A stretch of 64,000 nucleotides of DNA from Prochlorococcus marinus (GCF_001180265.1 NZ_CVSW01000032.1:434001-498000), one strand, 5' to 3'; counted from the first letter of the stretch, positions 39,804-47,402 are shown. Notes: generated by a model not told the origin, from the letters alone. Translations and numbers: made by a program.

Positions 39804-40290
39804 AGTTTGTAATATATATAGCTAAAATTGACGTCTTTTTGATGTATAAAATAATATCAATTTTTATGCAAAAAAATTTACTCAATGCATATCTAGAAAA
39901 CTTGTGCATTGCTTTTGAGATATTTGATATTTATCTGTATGCAAAATAATGCATTATATATGTGCAAATTTAATCTGTTGTTGATCATTATTTTCTGCTT
40001 TTGGGATTAATTAATCACATCTTGATTTTTACTAATCAGCTATAAATAGTTAAAGATAAATTATTATGACTCAATATCTTTATGTTGATTTTATTTTGAG
40101 TTTTGTTGGGGTTTGTTTGTATATTTTAGGTTTAAAAAAAAGTTTTATTTAATGACCCCAAAAATTATCAGGATTAAATTAAATGGAAATTTTTATTAAA
40201 TACCCTCTTAATTTGACTAATTTTAAAATAAATAATTTCTTAGGTATTAAAATTTAAGAAAGAAAAATTTTAACTTTTTAAGAATTATCT
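39804..40290. other. Intergenic stretch with microprotein candidates
   Basis: About 490 AT-rich bases hold no large gene. A 28-residue frame at 40066-40152 is annotated separately. A 27-residue frame starting near 39867 (MQKNLLNAYLENLCIAFEIF) is possible but unsupported. The 3' part should hold the tenA promoter. I see no THI-box riboswitch upstream of tenA. Confidence 0.4.
40066..40152 (+). CDS. 28-residue single-helix membrane microprotein
   Basis: The frame starts MTQYLYVDFILSFVGVCLYI and ends LGLKKSFI, one hydrophobic helix with a basic tail. It is plausible as a membrane microprotein but has no recognised family. Confidence 0.4.
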   Translation: MTQYLYVDFILSFVGVCLYILGLKKSFI

Positions 40291-40914
40291 ATGTCAATTA
40301 CAAAAGAACTTTGGAAGGATAATTATGAGATTGCTTTACTAAGTTTAAATACAAAATTTGTTCAAGGCTTAAAGAATGGAAGACTCCCTAAAAACATATT
40401 TCAAGAATATTTAGCTCAAGATTATTTCTTTTTAGAGACTTTTGCTAAAGCATATGGTCTTGCAGTTTCTAAATCTAAGGATAAATACTCAATAAGGAAG
40501 TTGAGTGAACTTTTAATGGGCGTTTCAGAGGAGTTAATACTTCATGAAACTTATGCGAAAGAATGGGATATTGATTTGTCTAATAACTATATAAAAAAAG
40601 CTACAAAAAACTATACAGATTTCCTTGATGATACTTCCAAGAGACTTAGCTCCGTTGAAATAATGTTTGCAATGACTCCATGTATGCGACTTTATTCTTG
40701 GATAGGAAAAAGTTTGTATAAGGATGATTTTGACATTAAATATAAAGACTGGATAATTACTTACTCTGATGAGAGCTTTGAAAATTTAGCAAAAACATTG
40801 GAAAATCTTATTGAAACCAATAACGAAAGATATGATATTAATCAGGCAAAATATTTATACAAAAGAGCAATGGAATTGGAGTTGGATTTTTTTAATGCAT
40901 ATTCAGACTTCTAA
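40291..40914 (+). CDS. tenA: TenA family aminopyrimidine hydrolase / thiaminase II
   Basis: The 207-residue helical protein has the TenA fold: ELWKDNYEIALLSLNTKFVQ at the N-terminus, the FQEYLAQDYFFLETFAKAYG segment with the active-site Asp, and PCMRLYSWIGKSL with a candidate catalytic Cys. TenA hydrolyses aminopyrimidine breakdown products of thiamin for salvage to HMP. ThiD follows after 49 nt on the same strand. The pair forms a salvage module. Confidence 0.9.
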   Translation: MSITKELWKDNYEIALLSLNTKFVQGLKNGRLPKNIFQEYLAQDYFFLETFAKAYGLAVSKSKDKYSIRKLSELLMGVSEELILHETYAKEWDIDLSNNYIKKATKNYTDFLDDTSKRLSSVEIMFAMTPCMRLYSWIGKSLYKDDFDIKYKDWIITYSDESFENLAKTLENLIETNNERYDINQAKYLYKRAMELELDFFNAYSDF

Positions 40915-40963
40915 TTTTAATTAGAATTAATTTATAGTACTTTCAAAGACGAATTAATAAATC

Positions 40964-41743
40964 ATGTATTCAAAAATTGCACTTTCAATAGGAGGTAGTG
41001 ACTCCGGGGGTGGAGCAGGTATACAGGCTGATTTGAGAACTTTTATGGCCCTTAAAGTGCATGGATGTTCTGTTATTACATGTATTACTGCTCAAAATAG
41101 TTTAGAGGTTACATGCGTCGAACCAGTAGAGAAGAATACTTTAATAAGTCAATTAGATACGTTATTTGCTGATTTTGATATTGATTCATTAAAAACTGGA
41201 ATGTTATTAAATGAAAGAATAATTAATGATACTGCTTCAAAATTAAATACATATGAAATAACCAAAATTATTGATCCAGTAATGGTTACAAGAACTGGTT
41301 CTAAATTACTTGAAGATTCTGCGATTAATGCTTATAAAAAACTTCTATTACCAATTGCAGATTTGGTAACTCCAAATATTTATGAAGCAAATCTACTTTC
41401 TGGTTTAGAAATAAGAACTGAAGATGATATAGAGAATTCCGCAAGAAATATTATTGGTCTTGGAGCTAAAGCGGTACTTATAAAAGGTGGCGGTTTAACA
41501 GATATGAAAGGGAAGGATTTTTTTCTTGACATAAATGGTAGAAAAGAGTGGCTCTTTAATAATTTCATAAATACAGAAAATACCCATGGTAGCGGCTGTA
41601 CTTTGAGTGCTGCTATTTGTGGTTACAAGGCTCTAGGTTTTGATCTGATTGATGCCATACAAAAAGCGAAATCATTTGTTGAGAAATCTTTAGAAAATTC
41701 TTACAAAATAGGATCTGGTCCTGGTCCCCTAGGACATCATTAA
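40964..41743 (+). CDS. thiD: Hydroxymethylpyrimidine kinase / HMP-P kinase ThiD
   Basis: The 259-residue ribokinase-fold enzyme starts with the family motif [20 protein letters not shown] and has the C-terminal [13 protein letters not shown] anion-hole motif. It phosphorylates HMP to HMP-PP, the pyrimidine precursor of thiamin phosphate. It is downstream of tenA and fits salvage of degraded thiamin. Confidence 0.95.
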   Translation: MYSKIALSIGGSDSGGGAGIQADLRTFMALKVHGCSVITCITAQNSLEVTCVEPVEKNTLISQLDTLFADFDIDSLKTGMLLNERIINDTASKLNTYEITKIIDPVMVTRTGSKLLEDSAINAYKKLLLPIADLVTPNIYEANLLSGLEIRTEDDIENSARNIIGLGAKAVLIKGGGLTDMKGKDFFLDINGRKEWLFNNFINTENTHGSGCTLSAAICGYKALGFDLIDAIQKAKSFVEKSLENSYKIGSGPGPLGHH

Positions 41744-41761
41744 TTATTTATAGAAGTGGAG

Positions 41762-41947
41762 TTAGAACCACCATTTTCTGTAAGGCTTTTTTAAAAATAA
41801 GATTTCTTCAGTCTCCCATCCTCCCTCCAACCACTCAAGGTGCTCAAGCAATAAAGACTCACTTTCCCTTTTGCTTAATTGTTTAATTCTATTAGCAATA
41901 CCATCGAACCTTACTTTCATCAATTCCTCAATCTTGATGTTATTCAT
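41762..41947 (-). CDS. Hypothetical protein, 61 residues
   Basis: A charged soluble protein: MNNIKIEELMKVRFDGIANR, then LSKRESESLLLEHLEWLEGG and an ending KKPYRKWWF. It is mostly helical. No family is recognised. It converges on thiD. Confidence 0.55.
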   Translation of the reverse strand: MNNIKIEELMKVRFDGIANRIKQLSKRESESLLLEHLEWLEGGWETEEILFLKKPYRKWWF

Positions 41948-42129
41948 AGGTTAAATAATAAATTTTTTCTACTCTTACTTGTATACATTTTCTTGTCAAC
42001 GATTTTATTTTATTTGTTTACTAGTTGTTCTTAAATATGTATTAAATACAACTTTTTGAAATAGATAGTAATTATGACTTATTCACATAGATTTAATTAA
42101 AGACTAATTTATATAAAAATACTTTAATT

Positions 42130-42273
42130 ATGAATAAAGAAGAAACAGCAAAGCAAAAAACTATTTTAAATGTAGGCTATTGTGAAACTACCTCTGAATG
42201 GCTAAATAGAATCATTACTGAACTGGCAGATGAAAATAAAAATTTTGTAGATTTGTCAGTTATTTGCGCTTAA
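42130..42273 (+). CDS. 47-residue hypothetical protein
   Basis: The frame starts MNKEETAKQKTILNVGYCET and continues WLNRIITELADENKNFVD with an end containing Cys. It has soluble helical composition. No family is recognised. A clean ATG lies 71 nt upstream of the Cupin_5 gene on the same strand. Confidence 0.55.
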   Translation: MNKEETAKQKTILNVGYCETTSEWLNRIITELADENKNFVDLSVICA

Positions 42274-42344
42274 TTTTTTAGCAAATATATTTTATTTTCA
42301 GGTAGCTATTAACTGTAAAAGAAATTTTAAAGATATTTTGTGAA

Positions 42345-42812
42345 GTGAATCCTAAACAAAAAAATATAGAAATAATTAAACAATTTAATTTATCTCCTCA
42401 TCCTGAGGGTGGATGGTTTAAAGAGATAGTAAGGAGTAATAATTCTCTAATAAGGGAAGATGGCCAAAGCAGAAACTTTATTACTGGAATTTATTATCTT
42501 TTGGAGAGAGATGCTAAAAGTGCTTGGCACAGAGTAAAAAATGCAGATGAAATTTGGATTTATCTAAGGGGTGATCCTCTAAATTTATGGTGCCTAGATA
42601 ATGATAATAAGTTAATAAGAAATTTAATTTTAGATTCTAATAATCCAGTAGAAATGATCCCATCAGGATATTGGCAAGCTGCAAAAAGTACAGGTGAATT
42701 TACTTTAGTGAGTTGTTGTGTTGGTCCTGGTTTTGATTTTAAGGATTTTGAATTGCTCAGAAATTCAAATCATACTTCTAGATTAGATAAAGCAATTAAT
42801 GATCTTATTTGA
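42345..42812 (+). CDS. Cupin_5 (DUF985) family protein
   Basis: A 155-residue single cupin: SPHPEGGWFKEIVRS at the start, AWHRVKNADEIWIYLRGD as the metal-binding-like motif, and a C-terminal SCCVGPGFDFKDFELL. This layout defines the DUF985/Cupin_5 family. It may bind a sugar or nucleotide ligand, but no reaction is established. The GTG start fits the MNPKQKN opening. The true start of the next gene lies 68 nt downstream. Confidence 0.86.
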   Translation: MNPKQKNIEIIKQFNLSPHPEGGWFKEIVRSNNSLIREDGQSRNFITGIYYLLERDAKSAWHRVKNADEIWIYLRGDPLNLWCLDNDNKLIRNLILDSNNPVEMIPSGYWQAAKSTGEFTLVSCCVGPGFDFKDFELLRNSNHTSRLDKAINDLI

Positions 42813-42880
42813 AATATTTTTCGTTTATATTTTTGAAATTTTCCTTTAAATTTATAGAGATACTCAATCAATCTATATTA

Positions 42881-43258
42881 ATGAATAAAAATTCTGTCAA
42901 AACAATTGGTATTAATGATGAATCAAGAAAAGATTCACACTTGGTATATGTAAATCAGGCTGATGGATTAAAAAGCATCCTTAAGAGGGATTTTGATGAA
43001 TGGTCTAATTTTGATAGTTGGGAAAGTATTTCAGTTCAGCAATGGATTTTTTCAAAAGCTTTGGAGGTTTTTAGAGGTAAGAAAATTGATATTAAATGCG
43101 ATTGTTGTGAACATAATGATTTAATACCTAATGATTTTGAGAGTATTAAAAAAGAAAAATGCTTTGGTAAAAAAAGTGCTTACATGATTGAAAAAGTTGT
43201 AGATGAAATTCTATTAGCAAAGGCAAGAAGAGAAAGTGATGGAACATATTCTGCGTAA
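42881..43258 (+). CDS. Conserved hypothetical protein with CxC-type cysteines
   Basis: I chose the ATG giving MNKNSVKTIGINDESRKDSH and 125 residues. The region IDIKCDCCEHNDLIPNDF has a Cys-x-Cys-Cys cluster, possibly a metal site, and a helical C-terminus follows (VVDEILLAKARRESDG). A longer upstream frame looks like noise. No family is recognised. Confidence 0.6.
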   Translation: MNKNSVKTIGINDESRKDSHLVYVNQADGLKSILKRDFDEWSNFDSWESISVQQWIFSKALEVFRGKKIDIKCDCCEHNDLIPNDFESIKKEKCFGKKSAYMIEKVVDEILLAKARRESDGTYSA

Positions 43259-43294
43259 GGTTCATAAATATCTATGGAGTGAAAAATCTTTTAC

Positions 43295-43483
43295 TTACCA
43301 ATGAAAATTATCAGAAGAACCAATCGTTAAATTTCTTGTGGACATCTTATGGAACTTAAAGTGCACCGAATCACTGAACTCCTTTTCATCTGAGTAATTC
43401 ACAAGATCCACTGGGTCGATGTTTTCATCGAACCATGCATCATATTCAATATGGTTTGGTTCAGCAAAGTAACTCATATCCAA
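43295..43483 (-). CDS. Hypothetical protein, 62 residues
   Basis: An acidic frame starts MDMSYFAEPNHIEYDAWFDE and continues IDPVDLVNYSDEKEFSD with a basic end. Start could also be Met3. No family is recognised. It lies divergent from the ABM gene. Confidence 0.55.
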   Translation of the reverse strand: MDMSYFAEPNHIEYDAWFDENIDPVDLVNYSDEKEFSDSVHFKFHKMSTRNLTIGSSDNFHW

Positions 43484-43617
43484 TTAATAGCTTTCAAAAA
43501 GCATATAAACGGTACATGCGATACCAAATTAACATTCTTAATTTTTAGATAATCTATATTTTTAACTTGTACATAAAGATTAGTTGCTAAAAAGATATTA
43601 GAAATATCTAAAAATAA

Positions 43618-43971
43618 ATGTCTCTAGATACAACAATGGTTTCTATCCATCCCCACTTCACAATCAAGGATGGGAAAATGGACCAGTGCATAGCTCTTTT
43701 AGAAGAAATTTTGGTGCTAACAAAAGCTAATGAACCTGACTGCCTTTTTTTTAATATCACTACTTGCGGGTCAGATAAGGCTTATGTAAGAGAGGCATAT
43801 AAAAATGGTGCCGCCGCTTTATTTCATCTCAAAAATATGGGACATATGATTCCTAAGCTTTTTGAAGTGTCAGATATTACTGTGCAGGTCCAAGGCCCTG
43901 CCAAGGAGATTGAACCCTTGAAGGAAATACTACCAGACGCTGATTTCTATGAAGCAATATCTGGATTTTGA
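43618..43971 (+). CDS. Antibiotic-biosynthesis-monooxygenase (ABM) domain protein
   Basis: The 117-residue protein has a dimeric ferredoxin-like fold pattern: HPHFTIKDGKMDQCIALLEE, then EPDCLFFNITTCGSDKAYVR and HLKNMGHMIPKLFEVSDIT. ABM-domain enzymes act as cofactor-free oxygenases or haem-degrading proteins, but many are of unknown role. It is the first of three adjacent small genes of similar expected fold. Confidence 0.78.
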   Translation: MSLDTTMVSIHPHFTIKDGKMDQCIALLEEILVLTKANEPDCLFFNITTCGSDKAYVREAYKNGAAALFHLKNMGHMIPKLFEVSDITVQVQGPAKEIEPLKEILPDADFYEAISGF

Positions 43972-43985
43972 TTTAGATTGTATAT

Positions 43986-43999
43986 ATTGACAGTCGATC
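43986..43999. repeat. Direct repeat copy 1, 14 bp
   Basis: ATTGACAGTCGATC follows the ABM gene stop and precedes a terminator hairpin. An identical copy occurs after the next gene at 44452-44465. The repeated downstream position suggests a duplicated gene unit or a shared regulatory or processing element. Confidence 0.6.
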
Positions 44000-44003
44000 G
44001 CTG

Positions 44004-44025
44004 GGGGCTTTTAGCCCCCTTTTTA
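44004..44025 (+). terminator. Rho-independent terminator after ABM gene
   Basis: GGGGGCT and AGCCCCC form a GC-rich 7-bp stem with a TTT loop and a T-run. It ends the ABM transcript. Confidence 0.88.
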
Positions 44026-44101
44026 TTTAGGAATTCAAAATAAAAAAATCATCCCTTTACTTATATCAAGTAACTTTATTATCAGCTCAAATATTATTTT
44101 T

Positions 44102-44449
44102 ATGGCATCAACTTTTTATATTGTTCATCATGAATTTAAGGCAGGAAAAGCTGAAAAATGGTGGGATACAGCTTATGCGGCAATGTCACCAGGTGGTGGA
44201 TGGGATGATGCGGTTGCAGCTAATAAAGAAAAAGGATTTTTTAATCATTCTGCAAATGCCGTAACTAAAACTGGTCCTGTATATTGTTTTTGGGAAGTAA
44301 AAGAGGGTATTTCAGCTGAGGACTTTCAGGAGTTTATAGACGGTCCCTCTGGTCCAGATTTTGGACAAGATGCTCTGATGAATATCTGTAAACCAATTGA
44401 CACATCATTAATGAATGGACAAACACCTTATCCACCAGTTTTTTCTTGA
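44102..44449 (+). CDS. Small alpha/beta-barrel-like protein, 115 residues
   Basis: The protein opens STFYIVHHEFKAGKAEKWWD, then GFFNHSANAVTKTGPVYCFW and FIDGPSGPDFGQDALMNI. The strand-helix-strand pattern matches a dimeric ferredoxin-like fold as in its neighbours. I do not know the family name. It may share function with the ABM and DUF3764 genes on either side. Confidence 0.62.
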   Translation: MASTFYIVHHEFKAGKAEKWWDTAYAAMSPGGGWDDAVAANKEKGFFNHSANAVTKTGPVYCFWEVKEGISAEDFQEFIDGPSGPDFGQDALMNICKPIDTSLMNGQTPYPPVFS

Positions 44450-44451
44450 TT

Positions 44452-44465
44452 ATTGACAGTCGATC
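44452..44465. repeat. Direct repeat copy 2, 14 bp
   Basis: An identical copy of the 14-mer seen after the ABM gene, here starting 3 nt after the stop codon of the second small gene. No terminator hairpin follows this copy. Confidence 0.6.
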
Positions 44466-44493
44466 TAAAATAAATAGCAATTAGCTTTTTTTT

Positions 44494-44778
44494 ATGACTA
44501 TTGAAACTACTGTTTTCACCTTTAAACTTTCAAATACATTTGAGGAGTGGGTAAAAATGTTTGATAGTCCAGAGATAGATGAATTTCATAAAACGGTAGG
44601 ACTTACTCCTCTGTATCGTGGCAAAAGTTTAATTGATCCAAAAGAAGTTATTGTTATTCATCAAGCTGAAGAAGGTGTGGCTAAGCATGTTTTTTCAGAT
44701 CCAGAAACCATCAAAAATATAGAATCTGGGGGGCATATTTATAGCACAACGAAAATTACAAGTTGGGTTTCTGAGTAG
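44494..44778 (+). CDS. DUF3764 family protein
   Basis: The 94-residue protein matches DUF3764: TTVFTFKLSNTFEEWVKMFD, then TPLYRGKSLIDPKEVIVIH and the ending of GGHIYSTTKITSWV. The family is known mostly from marine picocyanobacteria. It is expected to adopt the same dimeric alpha/beta fold as the two preceding genes. The function is unknown. Confidence 0.8.
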   Translation: MTIETTVFTFKLSNTFEEWVKMFDSPEIDEFHKTVGLTPLYRGKSLIDPKEVIVIHQAEEGVAKHVFSDPETIKNIESGGHIYSTTKITSWVSE

Positions 44779-44898
44779 TCTAAAAACTAACTATTTAAAT
44801 CCATACAAATAATTCGACACAGGATTTATATAAGATCTTTAAAACAAAATTAGGGTATAGCAGAGTTTAAGGATAAGAGTATTAACTAATTTATTCTA

Positions 44899-45018
44899 TT
44901 ATATTATTAATAAGAATCTGAGTGCTAGAGGTAACCATAGACATAGAAGAAGCATTAGTAAAATAGTAATAGCATGGATATTTGGAATATAATGCTCTTT
45001 TAAAATTTGTGTTTTCAT
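44899..45018 (-). CDS. 39-residue single-helix membrane microprotein
   Basis: The frame starts MKTQILKEHYIPNIHAITIL and continues as a Leu-rich helix ending LRFLLII. It begins 3 nt after the stop of the next microprotein gene on the same strand, so the two are probably co-translated. No family is recognised. Confidence 0.5.
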   Translation of the reverse strand: MKTQILKEHYIPNIHAITILLMLLLCLWLPLALRFLLII

Positions 45019-45021
45019 AAT

Positions 45022-45111
45022 TTATCTCGCCTTCTTAAGTTTGATTTCTCTTCTGATAAGCAATGCTATAACTACAACACACATGTTCATTAGAAATACG
45101 TCTAATGGCAT
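45022..45111 (-). CDS. 29-residue single-helix membrane microprotein
   Basis: The frame starts MPLDVFLMNMCVVVIALLIR and ends REIKLKKAR. It is one helix with a basic tail. It lies directly upstream of the 39-residue microprotein gene. Confidence 0.5.
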   Translation of the reverse strand: MPLDVFLMNMCVVVIALLIRREIKLKKAR

Positions 45112-45252
45112 TTAATAAAAAAGTCTCTACTTAATTATTAGCAAGAATTTTGATCTATGAATCAAGAAATGATTGCTAATATTTATTGGCTTAATAAAAC
45201 GAATTTAAAAATTAAATTTATGCTTAAATATCTCAGAACTTTTCACTATTAA

Positions 45253-45552
45253 ATGGCTTATTCAGAAACAAGAATAGTAATAGGTGGTCTAGCTCATGTA
45301 CCTGTTCTTATTTTTATAGCCAATTTTATTAAAGGTAAGTTTGGAATTAAAATCCAAGAGGCCAAAGATAATATAGTTAATGAAGAACCAGTTAAAATTA
45401 TTGAGGTAAAAGATACATTAGTTAAAAAAGGAAAAGCAGAAGCTATAAAAGAAATCTCAAATAAGCTGGACAGTATTGAACAGAAGGCAGATGAGGTTTA
45501 TGAAAAGGTTAAGAAGAAAAAAAAGGATAAGAAGAAAAAAAAGAAAAACTAG
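45253..45552 (+). CDS. Membrane-associated protein with a poly-lysine tail
   Basis: The 99-residue frame starts MAYSETRIVIGGLAHVPVLI, continues with a possible helix and a coiled-coil-like charged region (AIKEISNKLDSIEQKADE), and ends in about 16 mainly lysine residues. The tail would bind nucleic acid or acidic lipid. The A-rich codons mean that the exact end is prone to slippage errors. No family is recognised. Confidence 0.55.
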   Translation: MAYSETRIVIGGLAHVPVLIFIANFIKGKFGIKIQEAKDNIVNEEPVKIIEVKDTLVKKGKAEAIKEISNKLDSIEQKADEVYEKVKKKKKDKKKKKKN

Positions 45553-45734
45553 AATGAGATCCTATCAAGCATCAATACATCTTGAACTTGGATTGTATCT
45601 ATCTTATCTTCATCTTCTGAGTCTTTATAAGATTCAATTTCAGCTTGAATTTTTCTCTTGTAAACTCCTTTGATATAATCAATTTCCCTTCTCCCTTTAT
45701 TCAAGGTTGGGAATGGTGATCTTTTTAAGTTCAT
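45549..45734 (-). CDS. Hypothetical protein, 61 residues
   Basis: A basic frame starts MNLKRSPFPTLNKGRREIDY and continues with KRKIQAEIESYKDSEDED. It is convergent with the previous gene with a 4-nt overlap. No family is recognised. Confidence 0.5.
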   Translation of the reverse strand: MNLKRSPFPTLNKGRREIDYIKGVYKRKIQAEIESYKDSEDEDKIDTIQVQDVLMLDRISF

Positions 45735-45761
45735 AACTTTCTCCCAGTAAATAAGTTTTGA

Positions 45762-45899
45762 TCAGCTCCAGTTTTTATCAGATTCAACAAAGCTATCCAA
45801 TGTTTGCTGATTCCTGATTTCTTCCTCAAGAAGTTCTTCTTCTGATCTTTTTTCAATCTTAGATTTATGATCTTCTTTTTGAGTGGATTTGGTAGACAC
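45762..45899 (-). CDS. 45-residue hypothetical protein, GTG start
   Basis: The frame reads (start GTG) STKSTQKEDHKSKIEKRSE and continues EEELLEEEIRNQQTLDSFVE, ending SDKNWS. It is acidic and helical. A competing frame on the same strand starting ATG at 45907 is basic and less protein-like. No family is recognised. Confidence 0.45.
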   Translation of the reverse strand: MSTKSTQKEDHKSKIEKRSEEELLEEEIRNQQTLDSFVESDKNWS

Positions 45900-46015
45900 T
45901 TGCTCATGACGGCTACAATGATGTTCTAACTAGTTAAACAAGCTATTCGCTAAAAAAATATGTACGGTTTGTAGTACTCCAAATACGGATAAAGGATCAA
46001 CAATTCAATTTAAAT

Positions 46016-46225
46016 ATGGGTAAGATTTTAGAAAATAAATTAAAAATTATAGTTGGGGAAAATCAAGCGATCAAGAATATTTGTTCATGGAAGAGAACAA
46101 AGAAGAAACAAATCAATAAGAGCGATTTAATTAAATATGATTTGGAGTTGGCAAAAAAATATATTTCTATTGGAAAGGCCGTTATTAAATTCAAAGTAAA
46201 CGACTTTAGACCTTATACCTTTTAA
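46016..46225 (+). CDS. Hypothetical protein, 69 residues
   Basis: A basic soluble frame starts MGKILENKLKIIVGENQAIK, continues SWKRTKKKQINKSDLIKY and ends NDFRPYTF. A Lys/Arg-rich middle could bind nucleic acid. No family is recognised. Confidence 0.5.
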   Translation: MGKILENKLKIIVGENQAIKNICSWKRTKKKQINKSDLIKYDLELAKKYISIGKAVIKFKVNDFRPYTF

Positions 46226-46280
46226 AACCAATTAAATGAATAGCTTACGATTATTGCGTTCAAATATCTTCTAGTTAAGT

Positions 46281-47213
46281 TTATAATCTTAATTTTTTCA
46301 GTTCGGGTTTAACTGCTGCCTCTAGCTCATTCATTGCATCTATCATTTTTTCGTGAAAAGCACCCCAATCATCTTCTGTAGATTTATAACCTCCCTCTAA
46401 ATCTATCCGAATTCTTGATGCCCTTTTACTTTCTAATCTTTGCCAACTAATTGGGAAATTAATTTTTTGATTAATAGTACTTTCTTGAAGTTGTAATTTA
46501 TCGAAAATCATTTTGTTCTCTTCTTGTGAATCTTTTCCCCTATCAATATATAATTCGCAGCCGCAATTATTTTGACCTACAAGATAATTAAATTCTAATC
46601 CTCTATATCCTGCAGAAACACAAATGTACGCTCTCATATTTGGTGATATATGTTGATGAGACTTAGCTTTTGAATTTGATAATAATTGTGTCCACCATCT
46701 TTTTCTAATGTAGTGTCTTTCAACAATTTCTTGTTTCGCTTTGCCAGCAACTTTAGCCTCGTTAGAGGGACCAGCTATTAGTGTCAATAAAGGGGCAGGA
46801 GAAGAAGAACCAATCCTAACAGCCTCAACTTTTACAAGATAAAAATATGCATTTGTAGATTCGTTTAACCATGAGATTGCATTTATATGCTCTTGTCTGG
46901 GCTCACTTACAATCCATATCGCTCCACTTGCTTCTCTTGCAGTGAGATACGTAATTAATTTTCCAAGATGGTCATGATTACTTTTCTCCAGTTGATTTTC
47001 AATAATTACAGTTTGTCCGTCGTTATTTTCTGCTACTAAATCTATGCTGAATGAACCGGCTGCTTGCTCTCTTTCCGCTGATGTCAATTCTAAATCTAAA
47101 GTATCATTCAAAATATCTAAATTTTCTTGCAGCCATTGAGTAAAGTCATATGCTTCATGTTTCCAGACCTCTCTTAATGGAACTCTTTGAAGCTTTTCAA
47201 TTGAATTTCCCAT
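46281..47213 (-). CDS. DUF4268 protein with a PD-(D/E)xK-like nuclease signature
   Basis: I chose the ATG at 47213 (MGNSIEKLQRVPLREVWKHE), matching the family start, over a TTG at 47249. The 310-residue protein has an endonuclease-like motif: Asp58 in SIDLVAEN, then Glu72 and Gln74 in VIIENQL, with GKLITYL after it. This resembles the D-x(n)-E-x-Q variant of PD-(D/E)xK enzymes. DUF4268 genes occur beside restriction-modification systems in other bacteria. It lies next to a tRNA-Pro fragment and a Type I operon, so it may be a defence gene. Confidence 0.75.
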   Translation of the reverse strand: MGNSIEKLQRVPLREVWKHEAYDFTQWLQENLDILNDTLDLELTSAEREQAAGSFSIDLVAENNDGQTVIIENQLEKSNHDHLGKLITYLTAREASGAIWIVSEPRQEHINAISWLNESTNAYFYLVKVEAVRIGSSSPAPLLTLIAGPSNEAKVAGKAKQEIVERHYIRKRWWTQLLSNSKAKSHQHISPNMRAYICVSAGYRGLEFNYLVGQNNCGCELYIDRGKDSQEENKMIFDKLQLQESTINQKINFPISWQRLESKRASRIRIDLEGGYKSTEDDWGAFHEKMIDAMNELEAAVKPELKKLRL

Positions 47214-47239
47214 GATGGATTTATAAATAAATTTCCAAT

Positions 47240-47261
47240 TTGCCGTCAAATTGCCGTCAAA
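47240..47261. repeat. Tandem 11-bp repeat upstream of DUF4268 gene
   Basis: TTGCCGTCAAA occurs twice head to tail just upstream of the DUF4268 ATG. On the reverse strand it gives TTTGACGGCAA repeated, in a position suitable for an operator or an integration-related direct repeat. Confidence 0.55.
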
Positions 47262-47348
47262 TATATCATAGTTTGTCCTGACAAATCATGAAGAAGTAAG
47301 CAGAAAATTAGTTATAGCTTGAAAACCTAGTGCTGAACTACGGCTATT

Positions 47349-47383
47349 AAGTGCTTTGGGAGCACTAAGTGGCAGGTTCGAAT
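47349..47383 (+). other. tRNA-Pro(UGG) fragment, candidate integration scar
   Basis: The 35 nt contain a paired anticodon stem (AGTGC/GCACT) with loop TTTGGGA, a 5-nt variable loop, the 5' half of the T-stem (GCAGG) and T-loop TTCGAAT. Base spacing is exactly that of a proline tRNA. The 3' T-stem and acceptor, and the D-arm side, are missing. It sits between the DUF4268 gene and hsdS. Such tRNA fragments mark att sites of genomic islands in picocyanobacteria. Confidence 0.6.
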
Positions 47384-47402
47384 AGAAAGATAAAAGATTT
47401 AG

